From Pascua guehoae (lineage: Eukaryota > Basidiomycota > Tremellomycetes > Trichosporonales > Trichosporonaceae): a stretch of DNA of 64,000 nt. This document shows positions 10,802-22,143 of this stretch, one piece after another; within the stretch, counting starts at the first letter, position 1; the number at the start of each line of letters is the position of its first letter. The position numbers were made by a program, and so were the translations under genes. Below the pieces are notes generated by a model. It searched no databases and was not told the DNA's origin. It saw only the letters and a program-made list of their open reading frames with translations. The DNA lies in contig BCJX01000014.1 in NCBI GenBank assembly GCA_001600415.1, positions 206,669 through 270,668 on the forward strand, written 5' to 3'.

Positions 10802-12038
10802 GCGGGCGTGTGGGACATGTACTGGCCGAGCACTAGCATGCCAGGACGGGTTTCGAGCGTACAAACATGCCAATTACAGTACACGCATATACGCTATAAT
10901 CCAGCCGATGCAGCCTCGTTGTATTGCACTGCGACTGGCCAAGTGTTGGCAGGTGGTTGGGCGAATTACCACCACACGCTGTCCTCTTGCGTTGTTGACA
11001 TGAAGCTGAGCAGTTATGGTAAGCCAGTTGCAGCAGTCAGTCGGGGTCAGTGGCCCAGTGGTGAATGGGTCACGTACCGCACAGCATACCACGTCGTCGA
11101 CACGTCGACACGCCGACTTGGCATCTTATTTGGCTCGGGTCTCTTTATGACCATGTGGGCACACTACGCCGCCTGGCCGTCGGATGCCCGGGCAGCGGCC
11201 CACGTCGCCAAAGCCGCGTACGGCAACGGTGGGTCCAAGGTTTGGGTTTTGGCACCGCCACAGCCGTAAAGACCGCCATGTTCGGACTAACAAGTCCGCC
11301 TTTACGACCCCGAATGGAAGCTAGAATCCTATTTGTTTGGTTCTGCGCGGCGCGTGATCTGCATCGCGTGATCTACATATGCTTGTTGCCACCAGACAGG
11401 CAGTTGGTACATGCAAGATGCAAAGATGCAAGACGGCCGACTGTGCACGCTGCAAAGCTGTGACCCGACGGTGATTGCATTGCCAAGCCGCAGAGCACGG
11501 CCTGCATGGCGCCTGCACATGCTGCACAGCTGCACAGTCAGCCGCTCGCCGACATTATGCACTGACGAGATCCACAGCCCAACCAGTGGCCAGTGGCGGT
11601 GCACGTGATTCACCCCTCCTCTCGACCCCGTGGGGTAGGACGGTCAACGGCCACAGTTTGCCGGCGCAACGTTTAGCAGAGGCACAAAGGCGATGCAGAG
11701 ACACTCACTGTTCGTCATTCTTTTATTGTTCAGATCTCGTCCCTCGTTTGCACACCGCCACCGCCACCCCCGTCATCGGAAATGCCGACAATACACACCA
11801 CAGAAGCGACCCGAGGCGAGGAGCGAGCGAGTGGGCTTCGGCTTCTTTGTTGCTGTGCACACTGCGACGAGCAGAGACAGATATAATACACCACCTCACA
11901 CTGGCGTACTCTACCACTACTCTGAACAATACCATCTCTTCACTGACACCGATAACCTCTGTTCCATCGCCGCTTCTCTTACCGCCACCCACAGCCCACA
12001 GCTTGCCAAGCCTCCACACCTACCTCCACCCATTGACA
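10802..12038. other. Intergenic region and probable long 5' leader
   Basis: 1.24 kb with no supported gene. Several ORFs of 60-150 residues lack any recognisable feature. The frame of the downstream gene stays open from 11475, but that upstream part looks like leader, with no domain and ordinary intergenic composition. Positions 11930-12030 are CT/CA-rich. Confidence 0.4.
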
Positions 12039-13373
12039 ATGACGGGGTACACCGTCTCTCGCTCTCGAGGCGACGACGATGCGCGCCACCTCTTGGCGTC
12101 ATCGCCCGGCTCGCCGTTTGCAAGCACGTGGAGTGATACAACGTCGTCGACGTCGTCGTCGCAAGACGGCATCACCTTCCCTGACGCAACATCGTCGCGC
12201 GGCGCTCACGCCCACGGCCCGGGCCACGGATCACTCCTCTTCGCCGGTGACGTCGGGTTCTCGTCCCGCCTGGACCCCCGTGCGAGTCTGTCGAGCAGCG
12301 AGGAGACGTACTCTTACAGCGGCAATACCGCCAACCGACGCACACATTCGCGCCGCTTGCCACCGATCCCAGTCACATCGCCCGCGGGAGCCGCTGGTGC
12401 CTCTGGCGCCCATCTCAGCCCACTTACACCCACACCCACCGGGGCGCCGACGCGGCAGCTCTCGCGCCGCAAGCCTGTACCGCGGGACCCCGAACTGGAC
12501 GCGCTGGAGAGGGAGGCCGCGGCCGCCGCGGTGACACGCCAGAAGGACAGCCGGCCCGTGTCGTACCAGCTCCATGCCGACCACCCGTTTGCCTCTCCCA
12601 TGCGTCCCGCCCGCCGCCCGCTGCCTGCAGTGCCTGTCTTGCCCACACGCCCAGCGACGTCAGCAGCGTGCGCCACCGATAGCCAGAACCCACATCGGTA
12701 CTCGTACAACAGGTACAGCACCCTGCCGTCCCCCTCGCCTTCTCCTCCGAGGCGCTCGGCCACCCCGGGGTCGTACCTGGACCACGCCACTCCCCCGCCC
12801 CGGCCGCACACTGCCATCCCCGCCCGACCCCGGACCACCGAACCCACCCGACCAGCCCGGGACTTTGACTTTGTCACCTTGTCGCCACCGCCGCCTCCCT
12901 CGCGCCGCAGCTCGCCCGCCATCGTCATTGAGCCCCCGTACCGCTCGACGTCACTCAAGTCCCCGCAGTCCCCCATTACCCTCATGCGCCGATCCCAGTC
13001 CACAAACGCCCCTCATTCCCTGACCAGCCCCGTCCGCCGCTCTCACTCCAACCGCTCCACACGCTCGACACGTTCGACACACTCGACGCGCTCCCGCAAC
13101 GCCGATGCTCCTCCACTCCCGCCCCTCCCACCACTCCCGTCACCGCCAACGCCGCCGCCATCGGCGCCCCGCACCTTCCCTTACTACCATGCCAACGTTG
13201 GCATCACATCGCCCGGCAGCGTGCAGGACGACCCCACGTGGGCCAACGAAAAGAGGGAGTGGGACAGGCACCACGTGGAACCAAAGCACCGCAGACGCGT
13301 CTTTGGCCTCAGCTTTGGCGGTGGTGGATTGGCCACCTGCCTCTGCTTCACTGCGGCGAGTGTCGCCGAGTAG
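12039..13373 (+). CDS. Pro/Ser-rich disordered protein, unknown function
   Basis: Single open frame of 444 residues from the ATG at 12039. It is low-complexity throughout: Ser/Thr-rich at the start, then Pro/Arg-rich with many PxxP elements such as RRLPPIPVTSP, RRPLPAVPVLP and PPLPPLPPLPSPP, the kind of sequence bound by SH3 domains. There is a Ser/Thr/Arg repeat (SNRSTRSTRSTHSTRSRN) at about 340-357 of the product. A short less repetitive C-terminus contains HRRRVFGLSFGGGG. No catalytic or membrane segment is visible. It may be a scaffold or cell-polarity adaptor, but that is inference from composition only. A 3' intron cannot be excluded because the last 20 residues look unconserved. Confidence 0.6.
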   Translation: MTGYTVSRSRGDDDARHLLASSPGSPFASTWSDTTSSTSSSQDGITFPDATSSRGAHAHGPGHGSLLFAGDVGFSSRLDPRASLSSSEETYSYSGNTANRRTHSRRLPPIPVTSPAGAAGASGAHLSPLTPTPTGAPTRQLSRRKPVPRDPELDALEREAAAAAVTRQKDSRPVSYQLHADHPFASPMRPARRPLPAVPVLPTRPATSAACATDSQNPHRYSYNRYSTLPSPSPSPPRRSATPGSYLDHATPPPRPHTAIPARPRTTEPTRPARDFDFVTLSPPPPPSRRSSPAIVIEPPYRSTSLKSPQSPITLMRRSQSTNAPHSLTSPVRRSHSNRSTRSTRSTHSTRSRNADAPPLPPLPPLPSPPTPPPSAPRTFPYYHANVGITSPGSVQDDPTWANEKREWDRHHVEPKHRRRVFGLSFGGGGLATCLCFTAASVAE

Positions 13374-14215
13374 ACAGAGTTGGAACCGACGGGAATATTC
13401 GAGCACATTACACCCCGACCGACACGGACAATGACTTCGGTTGGCATTCGTTTACTATTGTTCTGTAGCACATTGACGATTCATGAGATTCATTACACTA
13501 TGCAAATATTACAGTAGCGAGCCTGAAGCGAGCCAGGGTGGCAAGGGTAGGGTACACCGGACAAACAAAAACCGGGCCAACTGGGCAGTCGCGTATTTTG
13601 AGATGCTTATCTCGGGTTCCCGGGTACCCCTATCCCCGACATTAATGCGTCCTGTGTGTGATATACCATTTGAGATGGACCACTAGTTGCCCTGCTCGGC
13701 TGGAGGAAATCTGGGCGACAAAATGCCTATGACAACTGTAGTACTCGTATGCTGCTTTGGCCCAGGCTGGTGATAGCACATTCCACAAAGTTTATACCAT
13801 GTGGCAACGCCGCCTCGCCTACTATACATTCCACCACAGTGTCGATCTCCACCGGGCGTCGTATTCCCGCGTCACCGCTGCAGCCGAGATCTTGGAGCCG
13901 CCGTCGGCCTGGTACCAAGCAGTGGTAAGCAGTGGTAAGCAGTGGTAAGCCAGTAGTAAGCACCAAAGCATGGCTGGCCCAGATACATCGGTAAATATGT
14001 ACGAAATCCGCCATGAGAAGCGACTATCAAGCCTCAAGCCCAGGAACCAAGGCCGAGATCGCCCACGGTCCTCGGACCAGCCCACAAACTGTTTGTTACA
14101 AACTCACATCTCGAGTAAAAGTCTGCACTGTGTCTCGTGTGCATAATACTGCGCGGCAGGCAGCCTCGTCTGGCCACCATCTCTCCGTTCTCACAAACAT
14201 CATCGGCTACCAACG
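13374..14215. other. Intergenic region
   Basis: 842 bp without a supported gene. It contains the decamer tandem repeat listed separately. Confidence 0.45.
13921..13961. repeat. Decamer tandem repeat, unit AGTGGTAAGC
   Basis: Three perfect copies of AGTGGTAAGC followed by one degenerate copy. Each unit contains GGTAAG, which matches a 5' splice-site consensus on the plus strand. Confidence 0.85.
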
Positions 14216-14747
14216 ATGTCTTGGGCTCGCACATCGCCCCTCTCCCTGATCGCATGTATCCTCGTCGTCGCCACACATCTGCCATCAGCACTCGGCTACA
14301 GCGTCCCCGTGCCCCGCAGCCAGGCGACACCAGATACCATCATCTCACCCACCGTCGATGCCAGGAGTAGTACGCTCGCGACCTCTGACCCGAGCCCGTC
14401 AAATTTGGATCTGCCATCGTCTCCCCGTACAGAGGTCGTCGTGGTCATTGTCCTCTTTAGCGGAATCGGCGTTGCGCTGTTAGCTACTGCAGTGAGTCTT
14501 CCCAGTGGCCCCACTAGACTATAAGCTGACGATGCAGATCTTCCTCTTCGTCCGCGACCGCCTGCAGGCCCGCGCCGCCCACCACGAAGAAGAAGAGTCG
14601 GCGCGCATGGAAGTATCCTCGTTCGACTCGATGCGGTATACGCCCACCCTCGCTCGCTCCCTCCGCTCCATGCCGTACGGCGAGGACGACTTTGACGACA
14701 AGCTGTCGAGCGCGTCCGAAATCGAGTTTTCTTTCATGAAGGCATAG
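14216..14747 (+). CDS. Small single-pass type I membrane protein, unknown function
   Basis: Two exons, 14216-14491 and 14538-14747, give 161 residues. The N-terminus is a clear signal peptide (SLIACILVVATHLPSALG). A Ser/Thr/Pro-rich ectodomain of about 50 residues is followed by one transmembrane helix (VVVVIVLFSGIGVALLATA continuing IFLFV) and an acidic cytosolic tail with Ser/Asp-rich patches. The phase-0 intron lies inside the C-terminal part of the helix, close to the equivalent place in the gene at 10212. I do not recognise the family. Confidence 0.7.
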
Positions 14748-15249
14748 AATGGGCCTCGATCTGTGGTGGCTGTAAGACATAGACATGTATTATTGCTCAT
14801 CTTAGCTCTTGTCGGCTCGAGGGGTGTGGACTGAGGCTGCTTTGTCTTGAGGTAATGACAAGTGAATGTTGCGGGTCCCAGTGAGAAACATCAATAAACT
14901 TCCCTGCTGGCGATGAGTGGCACAGGACCAAATCCTGGCACCACTCTACCAAGACCATCCCTGGATGTTAGCAGTCTTCTGACTCGCATTAAGAGTAAGT
15001 GAGCAGTGTTTAATGCAGTTGCCAGCCACTTCAGATGGTGAACAGCACTGAACCGTTCACCCCACAGGACAGGTCCCGTGACCGGGTTTGCCACCGCCAA
15101 GCCGATCGGCCTCCCCCGACACCGAACACCGGTGACATCTTTACCGAGGTTCCCCGTTGCACCTCCAGCATCAAGCGCTTGCATTCACTATCCACTCTGT
15201 CATCTCCAAACACCTCTCGTTTACTGGCAAGTCTCCCAAGCTCGCTAAC
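14748..15249. other. Intergenic region
   Basis: 502 bp. Nothing recognisable apart from the presumed promoter and leader of the downstream hydrolase gene. Confidence 0.4.
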
Positions 15250-16826
15250 ATGTCTAACAAGCCCACGCCCATGGATACCGCGCACGTCATGGACCTCGGC
15301 GCCCTGCACCTCGGCCACCGTCAGTCGTCCAAGCGCGCGCTGGCGCTCGTCGACTTGGATGTCCAGGTGTATGGCCTTGATGAGATACAGGGCAGCGACT
15401 TGCCCATTACTGTGATTGTGCGTTTTATCCAAGTGGTGGTTGCCGTGTGCTTCAAAATGGAAACACAGCTGGCTTGACGTTCCAACGTTTCAACGTTTCA
15501 ACTCTTCAACGATGCGGGCCGACATTGACCGTGTCGCCATTGGCATCGTCTCTATGGGCCCAAATCCACCTACCCACGCGCACACTCTGACACCAGATCC
15601 TCTCACACGCGTGGGCAAGCAACGCCAAGCGCCTCGAGCCCATGGCCCACGGTATGCTCGGCGAGATGCGGCGGCTAGAGGCAGAGAACGGCCCGCGGAC
15701 ACGCGACGTGCTGGTCGTCACACTCGTGCGTATTGACGCCTGTCTGTATATGACAGCTGGGACGACACTCATTATTGGCATAAGCGGAGGGGCCACGGTG
15801 GTTCCCCTACCCTCCACGCCACGCTACATTTGACCCTTGCGGAGCCGTCACCAGCTGGCCGCTCGGTCCCACTGCACTGCAGCCCACGCTAACATTCAGG
15901 ACCTGCGGAGCCACGGCAACCGGCGCCGCCCAGACGGCATGAACTTCAACAACAACCCCCGCAGCATGTACGTCTCTCACATAACCAATACCATGCTGAC
16001 GCCACAGGATTGAGCTCGCAACGTTTATCAGTACGTCTACCAAAGTGGACACGGTCAACCTCACAGACGCTGACACCTTGACAGGCGGGAGCAGGCACGA
16101 CAACCAACTCGTCATGGACGCGCTGCCGTGGTACCTCTTCCCCAAGGACGAGCGGCGGATTGTCGAGTGGATCCCGGTCGGCATATCCATGGGCGGTGGG
16201 TCGAGCCGTGGTTGTGGCATGCTGACAGTCAGGACATGTTGCGTGGCGCTTGATTCGTGAAGGTGGGTATTGATAATCACACCTGCACAACCCTGCAACT
16301 GCGGTCGTCTACAAGACAACTAGGCGGCAGCTGCTGCGTCAACAATCCACCCACCCCCAAGACCAAACTCCCTCTCAACATGCTGCACGATCTTACCCCA
16401 CACCACCCTTCGGAACAGCCCCCACAGAGCACACTAACACCAGAACCCCGCGTCCGCATCGGCGTGCCCATCATCACAGTCCCAAACGAATGCCTCTCCT
16501 CGGTCTTCCTGCACAACTGGGGCCAGCAGGGCTGGGAGACCTGGTTCCCCGCCCCCCTCAGAGCGTTCATGGACACACGCCCGCCCATGAGCACATATGC
16601 AGACAAGAAGATTCTGTCCGTCCACGGCGAGCTCGACGCGCTCATGGTGTACAAGATGGGCGCGGCGCGCCTGCGCGAAATCCAAGCCGGGACGCGTCCC
16701 GGTGACGTCGACGTGTATGTGCAGGACGGGTTTGGGCATGTTGTCACGCCCGAGATGATGCGGCGCGCCGCCGAGTGGGTCTGGCGTTGGGGTGTGGGGC
16801 CGGATGCGTTGGCGACGGTATCGTGA
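15250..16826 (+). CDS. Alpha/beta hydrolase
   Basis: Seven exons join in frame to 303 residues: 15250-15417, 15597-15725, 15900-15967, 16008-16030, 16085-16195, 16233-16262, 16444-16826. The product follows the alpha/beta-hydrolase plan: strand LPITVIILSHAWASNAKRLE (the HG-like turn), the DLRSHGNRRRP segment, nucleophile elbow GISMGG with Ser164, acid Asp241 in HGELDALM and His275 in DGFGHVVTPEM. It is probably an esterase or lipase-like enzyme; the substrate is unknown. There is no signal peptide or membrane segment, so it is likely cytosolic. Two exons are unusually small, 23 and 30 nt, yet both are needed to keep the core fold and the phases. Confidence 0.85.
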
Positions 16827-18948
16827 AGTGTAAAGTGTGTAGAGTAGGTATTGGGCAAAGAGCTATGGATGGGAGTATTGCATCGCTCAGACAGGTAATG
16901 CCTCCAGACAACAAACAATGGACTGTCCAGCCCACCCTCTGGTCTCCGCATGGCGATCCCCAGGCGCCAACTGGTGACCACCATCGGCGACAGGCTTCTA
17001 ACCCCACTAATCTCTAAACGACCTGCAGACGCCTCACACACTCTGGTCCTCACCCTCGGAACAACGCCAATCGCACCCCTCCTCGCGCGCACTGACGCGA
17101 TCCACGAGCCGGCCCGGCTCGCTACGGTGTGGAACGGCGGATATCGAGCCAAGCGAGCTCTTAAGACGGAGCTCGTCTCGCTTATCCACAGCGCCGTGAA
17201 CCCACAAATAGGAATGGCTGCGGCAGGTCAAAAGACAGTCACAAACTTCGGCCGAGACATTGATATACCCATGCCGACCCTCATCTCATCGTCCATGACA
17301 GCAGTGCCTGATCGTAAGAGGGAATGCCTGAAACAAGTCACACATTCCCTGGACAAGTATTCGAGTGCCTTCAATTTGGATTCTTCTCCCCCGATGTATG
17401 CTGCAATGAGTTGCTTCCTGGCCTTTGCAGCTGTGCACAAAAGTCAGCGCGTGCCGCGGGACGAGCATTCATGCAATCCTCCGCCCCGTAACGCAGTCAC
17501 ACACGTTGGTGGCCATGAGCGAGGGCCACGTGTGGAAATATACGCTCTGCGTACGCTGCTCGGTACAGATAAACGTCATGAGGTGGCATCACGTCACATT
17601 CCTTCTGTGAGGGTCGGGCAAAAGTATGTCCACTTACCTTCCTCCCGATCACGCGCCGACAAGCACTCAAAGTTGACGCCGTGTCCAAGCGCCAAGAGCG
17701 CTGTCACGAGCTGCGTCTTGGCCGGGAAACCTTGGCGCGCTCGGAGACATACCTGAACGCAAGTGCGCGCTGACTAGCCATGTCGACTAGCTCGCCTCCA
17801 CCATGGTGGTGCGTCACCTCCATTGGGCGTGTGGGTTGTGGCGTTTGAAATAAGCGCAGAGCATTCCTTAGCGCGGCGTTCACAACTCAGTGCCATGATG
17901 GTGTCGGCATGTCATTAGTGCGTCCCATCTTGTCTGAGAAACAACGCCAATTCGGAGCCTTTTGGGGGTGCACAAGCACTGATCACTGATGGGGAGGTGA
18001 CGTGTCGCATGTCGAAGACAAGGGGCCATAGCGTACGAGGATCTGTGGCTGTTGCTGTTTGAGAAAAACACCTTGGCAGGCCACATTGGACAGGCCGGAA
18101 CCCTCTCTTCCAACCTTCTTCGCTACCAGTCGGGGCCTCTACACCACCCTTGTGCTCTACACAGCAGTCACCGTTGGCAGTGGCTGCGGCGCCCTCGCTC
18201 CCACTTTGTTCCAAGTGTATCCTGCCGTGGAGCCCATTCCTTAGACAAAGGGTTTAGTCGTACATAGTTGGCAAATGGGCAGCCAGGCCGGGAGCCGGAC
18301 AGCCTCCCCTCATTTTCAAAATCTGACAAGAAGGTTCGCGAGTGGCGCAGGGTGGTGCTACAGAAGGTGTCAAAAAGGAACGAGTAATGGCGCACGGTGA
18401 GACTGGCAGACTCTTGCTACGTCTGCATGTCTGCAGGAGCTCAGCATCTGCATGCCTCGGCATCCCTACGTCCATCACGACCCTTTTTTGTCCGATTCTG
18501 TACGCTCCGCCTCCTCGGGCACTCCACTGAAACAAACGCATGGGAAACAAGCCACCACACTCGATGAGGTGGGCAACAAGTTGTACCCCAGGGATCCCAC
18601 GTTTAGTCGTCTGCAGTAGGCTCACTGTTCGTGTTGTGCCGCGGAATGCTGTCGCAATCCGGAGACATACCCACTAATCTGGGCGGCTGGCAGTTAAGGT
18701 TTATTACATGTGGCACATCAAACTTCATTTCTAACGAGGCAAGCGCGGTATGCGATATGGAGGAAGCTTGTTGGCCAGGCATGTGACACTGGGGTACCCG
18801 CATGGCATTGCCGAAGTGTTGTCACTCGTGCCGAGCAGGTCATTTGGGGCCTTGGATATGGGTTATAAAGAGCAGGCGACATGGACCCGGCGGGTGGTGT
18901 TTGCCATCCCCCAGCCCTCTCACTAGTCTACCACATACATTCTCATTC
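16827..18948. other. Gene-poor region
   Basis: 2.1 kb without a supported gene. A 268-codon open frame at 16950-17756 (+) has no recognisable motif and no neighbouring exon. On the minus strand around 17590-17760 a short open segment ends at a GTAAGT donor, which could be a leftover exon, but I cannot connect it to anything. Confidence 0.4.
18864..18870 (+). promoter_or_regulatory. Possible TATA box
   Basis: TATAAAG about 85 bp before the first plausible ATG of the downstream intron-rich gene, in a region otherwise free of ORFs. Confidence 0.4.
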
Positions 18949-20601
18949 ATGACAGCAGCTATGACAGCAACCCCCGGTAGCAAGGTTAGAAACCCTCTCG
19001 TGATCGCACGCTGACCCTCAGGTCAAGGCTGCTCTCGACGCAAGTATTCCAGTATGCTGGCGCGAGCTGACATTCAGACACTGTCGGAGCGCTTTGCCAA
19101 AGTCGCCAACAGCAGGTACACCGAGGCGGGCAAAGCCGTGAGGCGTGGTGGTATCCATGGTATCCGCTGTTGGCTAATGCTATAATAGCTTGACGTCGAC
19201 TTTGTCCTCGTGGTCAAGCACTACTGGGAAAAGGGTTCGCCTGGGCCCAACCTCCCCGTTTTCACGTGAGCGTGTGCCCACCCACCCACATGTGTCCTCG
19301 GACACGATGTTAATGCCCCACACAGTATCGGCGCCCACAAGGGCAAGTTCTCGATCTCGACAGGCGCACCTCCTGCGGGGACCGGTACGTCTCCCCCACG
19401 AGCGGCCCAAGCCTGCTCTTGTGTTCTGTTCTGTTTGTCCTGACTAAGGTGCAGAGGTCTACGCGCTCTCTGCCTCCGAGGGTACGTCTGACGGAAGCCG
19501 CTGCAACGTACTTACTTAGACATGCTCGTCTCGCTCCTGGCGTCGCCCAGCATCGAGCCCAAAGCATGGGCAGAGGATGTTCTCAAGGCCCAGAACCAAG
19601 CTCTGGATAACGCTGCCCAGGACAATAACCCTGACGAGTTTATGAGGATCCAGAAAGGTGACAAGTATGTCCAAGTGCTCAGTGGCAAACCAGAGAAGGT
19701 ATTGGTAAGTGGTGATATCCCGGGGGGGGGGGTCCCGAGGCACAGCTGACGACGATACCTATCAGGGCGACCTGGACGAGCTCGTGTACATGGCCTTCTT
19801 TGTGCCGAAAGACATGTCCAATGTCGACGCCGACCTGAAGCGCGACGATATCAAGAGTGGCCACAGGGTCTTTTCCGTACGTCGTCATCATTGTCCCCCC
19901 CACTCACTGGGATCGAGTAAGATTGGGTGTTGACAGCGGATAGGCGACCCGATACGGCATGGGCATGAGCAGGAACACGTCAACCAACCGGTGGTGGACC
20001 TATGGCGACGACGTGAGTGGCGCTTTTCAGCAAGCGACGACTGCACTGCATCAACCCCCCCCCCCCCCCCGCGCATTGCTGACTGGTCCAAGTTTAACAA
20101 CGAGGTGTTTGACTTTACCGTTAAGGACGCCAAGACCCCCGCCGTCTATAGGTGCGATAGGCCATGGCGGGCATTTGTGCTGATGGCAGGGTCGACTTCA
20201 AGTTCCCCGGCGAGGTGTCGCTCAATCCCACAGAGGGCTCTGCAAGTGGGTTTTTTTTTGCATACAACTGCAATGATTACCGACTGACAACGTAGCGTGG
20301 GAGCTTTCGGCCAATGACGGTTCGTGATTGTTTTTTTGCAACATGGTGGGTAGAGACGGAACGGTAACACCCAGATACTTGGATCCAGCTCTACGACAAA
20401 AAGATTACGGCCAAGGATGCCGTCACCAAGGGCCTCATCACGACGAATGCAACGACCCAAGGCCAGACCGATTGGGTTATTGTAAGTACTGTAGCCAGTA
20501 GAGTACAGAATACTGCCGCGCCCAGCTGACGTGTGCAGCTCCTGCTCGACACGCTCGTCGATTGGATGTCGGCCAAGGCAAGCGACTATGACGACCAGTG
20601 A
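18949..20601 (+). CDS. Intron-dense gene, unknown function
   Basis: I do not recognise the product. Eleven exons after the 5' part are well supported by phase and splice signals: 19189-19265, 19326-19384, 19455-19481, 19520-19704, 19766-19876, 19944-20012, 20093-20151, 20190-20245, 20296-20319, 20375-20481, 20539-20601. They follow an upstream exon ending at 19137 that encodes TLSERFAKVANSRYTEAGKA. The 5' end is uncertain: the ATGs at 18949/18961 need a weak splice, and an ATG at 19054 would start the last upstream exon directly. The product is about 300 residues, soluble, with beta-like segments rich in aromatic residues (LDVDFVLVVKHYWEKG; NTSTNRWWTYGDD; FDFTVKDAKTPAVYRVDFKF). No signal peptide, membrane helix or Cys pattern is visible. 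Two introns hold long homopolymers (11 G at 19722, 16 C at 20055). Confidence 0.7.
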
Positions 20602-22143
20602 ACACGTCTTGATAGCGAATGGACTTTTGTTCGCGTTCGCCCGCGTCCAAGCACTGGTATTGAAGGAAGCAAAGTCAAGCAAGCAGACAAAAACAAAAAC
20701 ATAAGGAGTCCAGTCGGCATCGTCTGTTGCTCAGATAGTGGTCCATGTACCCTGTGAATCACTGTACCGTCTTTGCGGTTGCAAGAGTAACCAACCATGC
20801 CCCAAGTTTCTGTTATAGACGACGTTGCATGAGAGAGTCCGATCGCGCCAGGGAGGCTACTTAAGTACTAGAGATGCTGACAATCTGGAGGTCGACGGTG
20901 GCGCCATGCGCGACCACTCGGCGAACGGCGAGGCCCAGCCTCTATAATCTCCGATTTAACAGTTGCAAGCAGAAGAGGTACTGCAACACACAAGGCCAGA
21001 GTTGTAGAGGGACACATGTGAGAAACTCGCTGCGGATACAGTCTTCGTGGGTGGATTAGTGGTTGCAACAACAGAAATTAGGGCGAGCACGATACAACGG
21101 TATCGATACCAGAACGATGCAACCATGGTACGTGTCCCTGATTCCTAGATGAAGTTGTGGGTCAGGCTGTATACAAGCCATCTTTACAACCACTGCTAGA
21201 TAAATCTGAGTGCATTCAAGCAGTAATGATTCTTGAATGCGTCGAGTAATTATGGAATGAAATTTATACGGCTATAAACGTGAAGCACCTGGTTATCCAA
21301 GGCAAGGCGATAAAGCCGGCCGCGCCTTCATCAACACTTTTGCCACCATCAAAAGACGCGGCGGGGCTCACGAAGGTCGCCCAATACATAACATAGCCAG
21401 CCCTTGGCTCATCTGCCAAGCGCCAGGTGCATTAGTTGTTTGTCACTGGAGTTGCAGAGACATTGCCGCTCCCCCATATGAATCACACATGGCTCATTGT
21501 AGGGACGTAGCAAGCAGCCTGCAGTGGCAGAAATGGACCGCCCGGTGGGCCCATGGCTCATTGGACAACCGTAGCTGAAGCTGTCCAGGACCCGAGACTC
21601 CCACCAAAGGCAGACCGCGTTGCATCGTAGCTTGTAGTCATGTAGCAGGGCAGCCCCTGGGTTTGAATGCCAGTTGCCCAGAGTGCCACAACGGCGCCGC
21701 ATATAGCGCCGCGCGACACAACCCCCATCATTTTGGATCGCATACAACCTTCAGCACTCTGCTGCTTTTAGGGAAGAGCGTTCCGGTCATGATTGGCGAC
21801 TACCGTACACCTCAGCCTGTTAGTTGAAGGCACTGGGTCAGCACACCCGACACGCAAAAGTCAGCCGAGCCATTCCATGTCAGTGTCTGTCCACGTGCCC
21901 GTCGCCTTGCGCGCTCGCTCACGATTCACAGCGTACGGCCTGTACCACAAACGGCATCTTGAACAATGACTGTCACGCTCCGACGTCGCTCCACTCAGCT
22001 GCTTAACGGCAAGAAAGAAGGTATGACAACAAGCACCAGGGACGGCTGCAGTGCTCGCCATTGCTGGGAGGACGAGTAGCTGTCAAAGTTGGCACAACCT
22101 GCACACAAGGTTGTTTTCATGTACACATACAGATACGTGGCTT
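20602..22143. other. Intergenic region
   Basis: 1.54 kb between convergent genes. ORFs are short and featureless. Positions 21060-21400 are relatively AT-rich. I see no RNA gene or repeat. Confidence 0.4.

Noticed and set aside
11475..12038. N-terminal extension of the Pro/Ser-rich protein
   Set aside because: The frame is open upstream, but the added 188 residues have no repeat or bias like the main protein, and the ATG at 12039 begins the Ser/Thr-rich composition.
16950..17756. 268-codon plus-strand ORF in a gene-poor region
   Set aside because: No domain, membrane helix, conserved-looking segment or splice partner; composition resembles surrounding intergenic DNA.
17590..17760. Short minus-strand open segment ending at a GTAAGT donor
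   Set aside because: It could be an exon or relic, but I found no start, no joining exon and no recognisable product.
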